NCBI GenBank assembly: GCA_949289625.1 | Contig: CASEPH010000048.1 | Location: 1-8,021, forward strand | Origin: an uncultured Clostridia bacterium | Lineage (GTDB): Bacteria > Bacillota_A > Clostridia > Oscillospirales > Oscillospiraceae | Direction of reading: 5' to 3' | Length of the DNA: 8,021 nt | The notes under the pieces: generated by a model | Told to the model about the DNA's origin: nothing | The model's input: the letters and a program-made list of their open reading frames with translations, nothing else | Databases searched by the model: none | Translations under genes and position numbers: made by a program | Part shown: one piece after another, positions 6,066 through 8,021 of the stretch | How positions within the stretch are numbered: position 1 is the first letter of the stretch | Layout of the letters: every line of letters starts with the position of its first letter

Positions 6066-6758
6066 ATGAAACGTGACGATTCGCTGGAAACCATAACACA
6101 CTTTACTATGTCCGTAGCAGGCGGTCTAATCTCTGTCTACGGACTGGTGATGCGAAGCGATTTTCTGGGCACCGCTCAGACTTCCAATATGATTTATCTG
6201 CTCAAAGACGCGCTGGGCCATGATCTGGGAGATATTTTCATTCGGATCGGAGCATTGGTGCTCTATGCCTTGGCCATCGGACTCACGGTTTACCTGCCAA
6301 AGCGGTCTTCGGTGGATCTCAGGCTGGTCAGTATTTGGATAGATGTGGCCGCCGTGCTGATCATGAGCTTTTTGCCGGTCCAAATGGACCCGATTCTGGG
6401 GCTCTATCCCGTGTTCTTCGCTATGGCCTTCCAGTGGTGCAGCTTCCGGGGCGTGGGGGAATATGCCAGTTCCACTATCTTCTCCACCAACAATCTTCGC
6501 CAGTTCGTCTCCGCCTTGGTGTCCTACCGCATGGACCGGAATCAGACCCAGGCCAGGAAGGCGCGGTTCTATGGCTTCACCCTCTGCTCCTTCTATACCG
6601 GCGTTCTTCTGGGCTTCGTGCTCTGCCCTGTTCTGGGGGTCCACAGCGTTTTGCTGGCATGGGTCCCACTGGCTGCCGCCCTTGTCCTGGTGCATTTGCT
6701 TCAGCCCGAGGACTTCTGGCTGAAACAACGGCGTCTGGCTTTGGCCCACAGAAAATAA
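6066..6758 (+). CDS. YoaK family (DUF1275) membrane protein
   Basis: 230 residues, the usual family length. Six likely membrane segments, approximately 12-30, 58-77, 86-103, 108-125, 165-187 and 190-212. The N-terminal region (SVAGGLISVYGLVMRSDFLG, then AQTSNMIYLLKDAL) and the internal repeat-like region AMAFQWCSFRGVG followed by FSTNNLRQFVSAL match the two signature regions of YoaK/DUF1275, which usually read as AGxLDAxx...TGNxVxLG and AMGxQNAxxR...TTxVTGTL. The signature Asn and Gly residues are partly replaced here. The function of the family is not established; a transport role is often suggested. Start set by GAGG six bases upstream. Divergent from a LysR gene, which is its likely regulator. 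An extended -10 promoter lies just upstream. Confidence 0.85.
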   Translation: MKRDDSLETITHFTMSVAGGLISVYGLVMRSDFLGTAQTSNMIYLLKDALGHDLGDIFIRIGALVLYALAIGLTVYLPKRSSVDLRLVSIWIDVAAVLIMSFLPVQMDPILGLYPVFFAMAFQWCSFRGVGEYASSTIFSTNNLRQFVSALVSYRMDRNQTQARKARFYGFTLCSFYTGVLLGFVLCPVLGVHSVLLAWVPLAAALVLVHLLQPEDFWLKQRRLALAHRK

Positions 6759-6780
6759 AAGAAATAAATGCAAAAATTTA

Positions 6781-6813
6781 GGACTGCCGATGCACCAAGG
6801 TGTTCGGCAGTCC
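6781..6813. terminator. Bidirectional terminator between DUF1275 gene and marR
   Basis: GGACTGCCGA (6781-6790) pairs perfectly with TCGGCAGTCC (6804-6813); the inner CAC/GTG also pairs. The plus-strand approach is A-rich (6759-6780), so the minus-strand transcript of marR ends in a strong T-rich tail, while the plus side is followed by CTTTGATACGTTT. It can serve both convergent genes. Confidence 0.8.
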
Positions 6814-6832
6814 CTTTGATACGTTTCCCTAA

Positions 6833-7270
6833 TTACAGACTGACTTCCGGCATCAGCTCCTGACTGACAATGTCCAGCATTTTCTCCAGCTGTCCAGCTT
6901 CCTCTGGAGAAAACCGAGCATGGATCCGCTCCATCACCGTATGCAGATACTGGCTGCTGATATTATAGTAGTCCATATACTTCTGGGTGGGCCGCAAATG
7001 ATACTCCCGCCGGTCTGTGTCCGAGCGGACCTTCTCTACATAGCCCTTCTGGATCAGACTGCCAATGCGATAAGCCGCATTGGGGGAAGAGATATGGACG
7101 AAGGAGGCGAACTGATTGACGGTGGGCTCCTTCAACGCCAGAATGATCTCCATGCAAAAAGTCTCTACCGCAGTAAGGCTGGCCTCCCGGTGCTGAAAGG
7201 CGGAAAAAACCTCCTGATAAAAATGCAGTTTAAACTTGTCGTATACGTTCTGAAAGCTTTCCTCCAGCAC
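6833..7270 (-). CDS. MarR-family transcriptional regulator
   Basis: Start chosen at the GTG at 7270 (145 residues): GAGGAGG lies eight bases upstream. The in-frame GTG at 7303 overlaps the proposed -10 box and has no good ribosome site, but would give 156 residues. Residues 49-70 are the helix-turn-helix (EPTVNQFASFVHISSPNAAYRIGSL), and the wing carries SDTDRREYHL (83-92), the DxDRR motif of MarR proteins. The C-terminal helices would form the dimer interface. It sits directly after fabZ on the same strand, like the FabT-type regulators of fatty acid synthesis in many Firmicutes, so a role in controlling the fab genes is likely but is inferred from position. Confidence 0.88.
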   Translation of the reverse strand: MLEESFQNVYDKFKLHFYQEVFSAFQHREASLTAVETFCMEIILALKEPTVNQFASFVHISSPNAAYRIGSLIQKGYVEKVRSDTDRREYHLRPTQKYMDYYNISSQYLHTVMERIHARFSPEEAGQLEKMLDIVSQELMPEVSL

Positions 7271-7293
7271 AGGGCATTCCTCCTCTTTTTTGT

Positions 7294-7323
7294 ATTTTAT
7301 CACAAAAGAGGAGCCTCTTTCAA
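7294..7323 (-). promoter_or_regulatory. marR promoter with internal inverted-repeat operator candidate
   Basis: On the minus strand, TTGAAA (7323-7318) overlaps the fabZ stop codon; an 18-base spacer leads to TAAAAT (7299-7294), each box one base off consensus. The dyad AAAGAGG-CT-CCTCTTT (7320-7305) fills most of the spacer and overlaps the -35, the position expected for MarR autorepression. Confidence 0.5.
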
Positions 7324-7754
7324 GCGGGATCTGCTATGGCGAAGGTCAGTTCCGCCTTGGCCGCTAAGGTTCCGTTGACGCGAGCCTCCGCTGTGCCAAA
7401 TCCAATGAGGCCTCTCTGGGCAGTGAGCTGGCATTGCAGTTCCAGCACATCGCCGGGCCGCACCTGCCGCTTGAACCGGGCGTTTTTTACGCCACCGAAG
7501 AGCACCATTTTTCCTGCATTTTCCGGCACCGTCAGGATCGCCACTGCCCCTACCTGGGCCATGGCCTCCAGGATCAGCACCCCGGGCATCACCTTATATT
7601 CCGGAAAATGTCCGGAAAAGAACGGTTCATTGGCGGAGACGCATTTGATTCCCATAGCCTCCTGCCCCGGGACACAGGCCGTGATCCTGTCCACCAGCAA
7701 AAAAGGGTACCGGTGGGGCAAAACCTGCTGGATCTCCTCAATATTCAGTTCCAT
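7320..7754 (-). CDS. fabZ: 3-hydroxyacyl-[acyl-carrier-protein] dehydratase FabZ
   Basis: 144 residues from the ATG at 7754, which has GGAGG six bases upstream; the ATG at 7760 immediately abuts that site and is unlikely. It removes water from 3-hydroxyacyl-ACP to give trans-2-enoyl-ACP in type II fatty acid synthesis in the cytoplasm, working as a hotdog-fold oligomer. The signatures are [12 protein letters not shown] (12-23), and [21 protein letters not shown] with catalytic His49 and Glu63, matching the His/Glu pair known in FabZ. It overlaps the upstream fabF by 17 bases (7738-7754), so the two are probably translationally coupled, and is followed by marR. Very well supported. Confidence 0.96.
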   Translation of the reverse strand: MELNIEEIQQVLPHRYPFLLVDRITACVPGQEAMGIKCVSANEPFFSGHFPEYKVMPGVLILEAMAQVGAVAILTVPENAGKMVLFGGVKNARFKRQVRPGDVLELQCQLTAQRGLIGFGTAEARVNGTLAAKAELTFAIADPA

Positions 7755-8021
7755 TGCCATCCTCCCATCGCTTGAAAATCACAGCCGCGTTATGCCCTCC
7801 AAAGCCCAGCGAGTTGGACAGGGCATATTTCATTTCCTGTTTCCTGCTCACATTGGGCACCACATCCAAATCACAGGCCGGATCCGGCACCTGATACCCG
7901 ATGGTGGGCGGAATCACGCCCTCCTGCAGGGCCTTTATCGTAAAGATGGCCTCTACCGCCCCAGCGGCGCCCAGCAGATGGCCTGTCATGGACTTGGTGG
8001 AACTGACCGCCGGCGGATTTT
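7738..8021 (-). CDS. fabF: 3-oxoacyl-[acyl-carrier-protein] synthase II FabF, C-terminal part
   Basis: Only the C-terminal 93 residues are in the window; the gene runs off its right edge on the minus strand. Visible sequence starts [20 protein letters not shown], with the catalytic-site Lys and His of the KSxxGHxxGAAG motif of condensing enzymes, then [21 protein letters not shown] and the terminal [18 protein letters not shown], both typical of FabF/FabB-type enzymes. It catalyses condensation of malonyl-ACP with acyl-ACP to elongate fatty acids. The active-site Cys lies outside the window. The Met at 7989 is internal. Overlaps fabZ by 17 bases. Confidence 0.95.
   Translation of the reverse strand, partial: NPPAVSSTKSMTGHLLGAAGAVEAIFTIKALQEGVIPPTIGYQVPDPACDLDVVPNVSRKQEMKYALSNSLGFGGHNAAVIFKRWEDGNGTEY

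Noticed and set aside
6126..6773. Minus-strand frame opposite the DUF1275 gene
   Set aside because: His/Gln/Glu-rich antisense product; the plus strand encodes six membrane segments and a proper promoter.
7301..7303. GTG start for the MarR protein at 7303
   Set aside because: It abuts the proposed -10 box and lacks a ribosome site; the GTG at 7270 has GAGGAGG at a good distance. The longer form is not fully excluded.

Overview
The window looks like a chromosomal segment of a mid-to-high GC gut-type Clostridia, for example an Oscillospiraceae relative. The evidence is Gram-positive style ribosome binding sites (AGGAGG/GGAG), a lipoprotein solute-binding protein, LysR and MarR regulators with Firmicutes-like sequences, and a fabF-fabZ pair typical of Firmicutes type II fatty acid synthesis. 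Genus-level placement is inference only.

Region 1 (1-4004, plus strand) is one operon-like run of four genes. It holds a 5'-truncated SnoaL/NTF2-like protein, a second SnoaL/NTF2-like paralogue overlapping it by 4 bases (ATGA), a lipoprotein solute-binding protein of the LplA/YtcQ type, and a 150-residue beta-rich protein of unknown function. The second and fourth proteins each carry a long Gly-Gly-Pro tract. The tracts sit in proteins with no visible similarity outside them and are encoded by 9-bp and 27-bp DNA repeats. No transporter permease or ATPase is seen with the binding protein. A 12-bp hairpin lies between genes two and three, and the run ends at a bidirectional terminator.

Region 2 (4014-5957, minus strand) holds two LysR-type regulators in tandem. 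The first converges on the GGP operon. The second is divergent from a YoaK/DUF1275 membrane protein (6066-6758, plus), and the 108-base gap between them contains two strongly AT-rich, overlapping divergent promoters.

Region 3 (6781-8021, minus strand) reads fabF (truncated by the window end), then fabZ (17-base overlap), then a MarR-family regulator. A near-consensus promoter for marR overlaps the fabZ stop codon, and its -35 to -10 spacer contains an inverted repeat that is a good candidate autoregulatory operator. A second bidirectional terminator separates marR from the DUF1275 gene.

The most unusual content is the pair of Gly-Gly-Pro tracts in two unrelated folds of one operon. This suggests a shared assembly or scaffolding device, but no function can be assigned from sequence alone.
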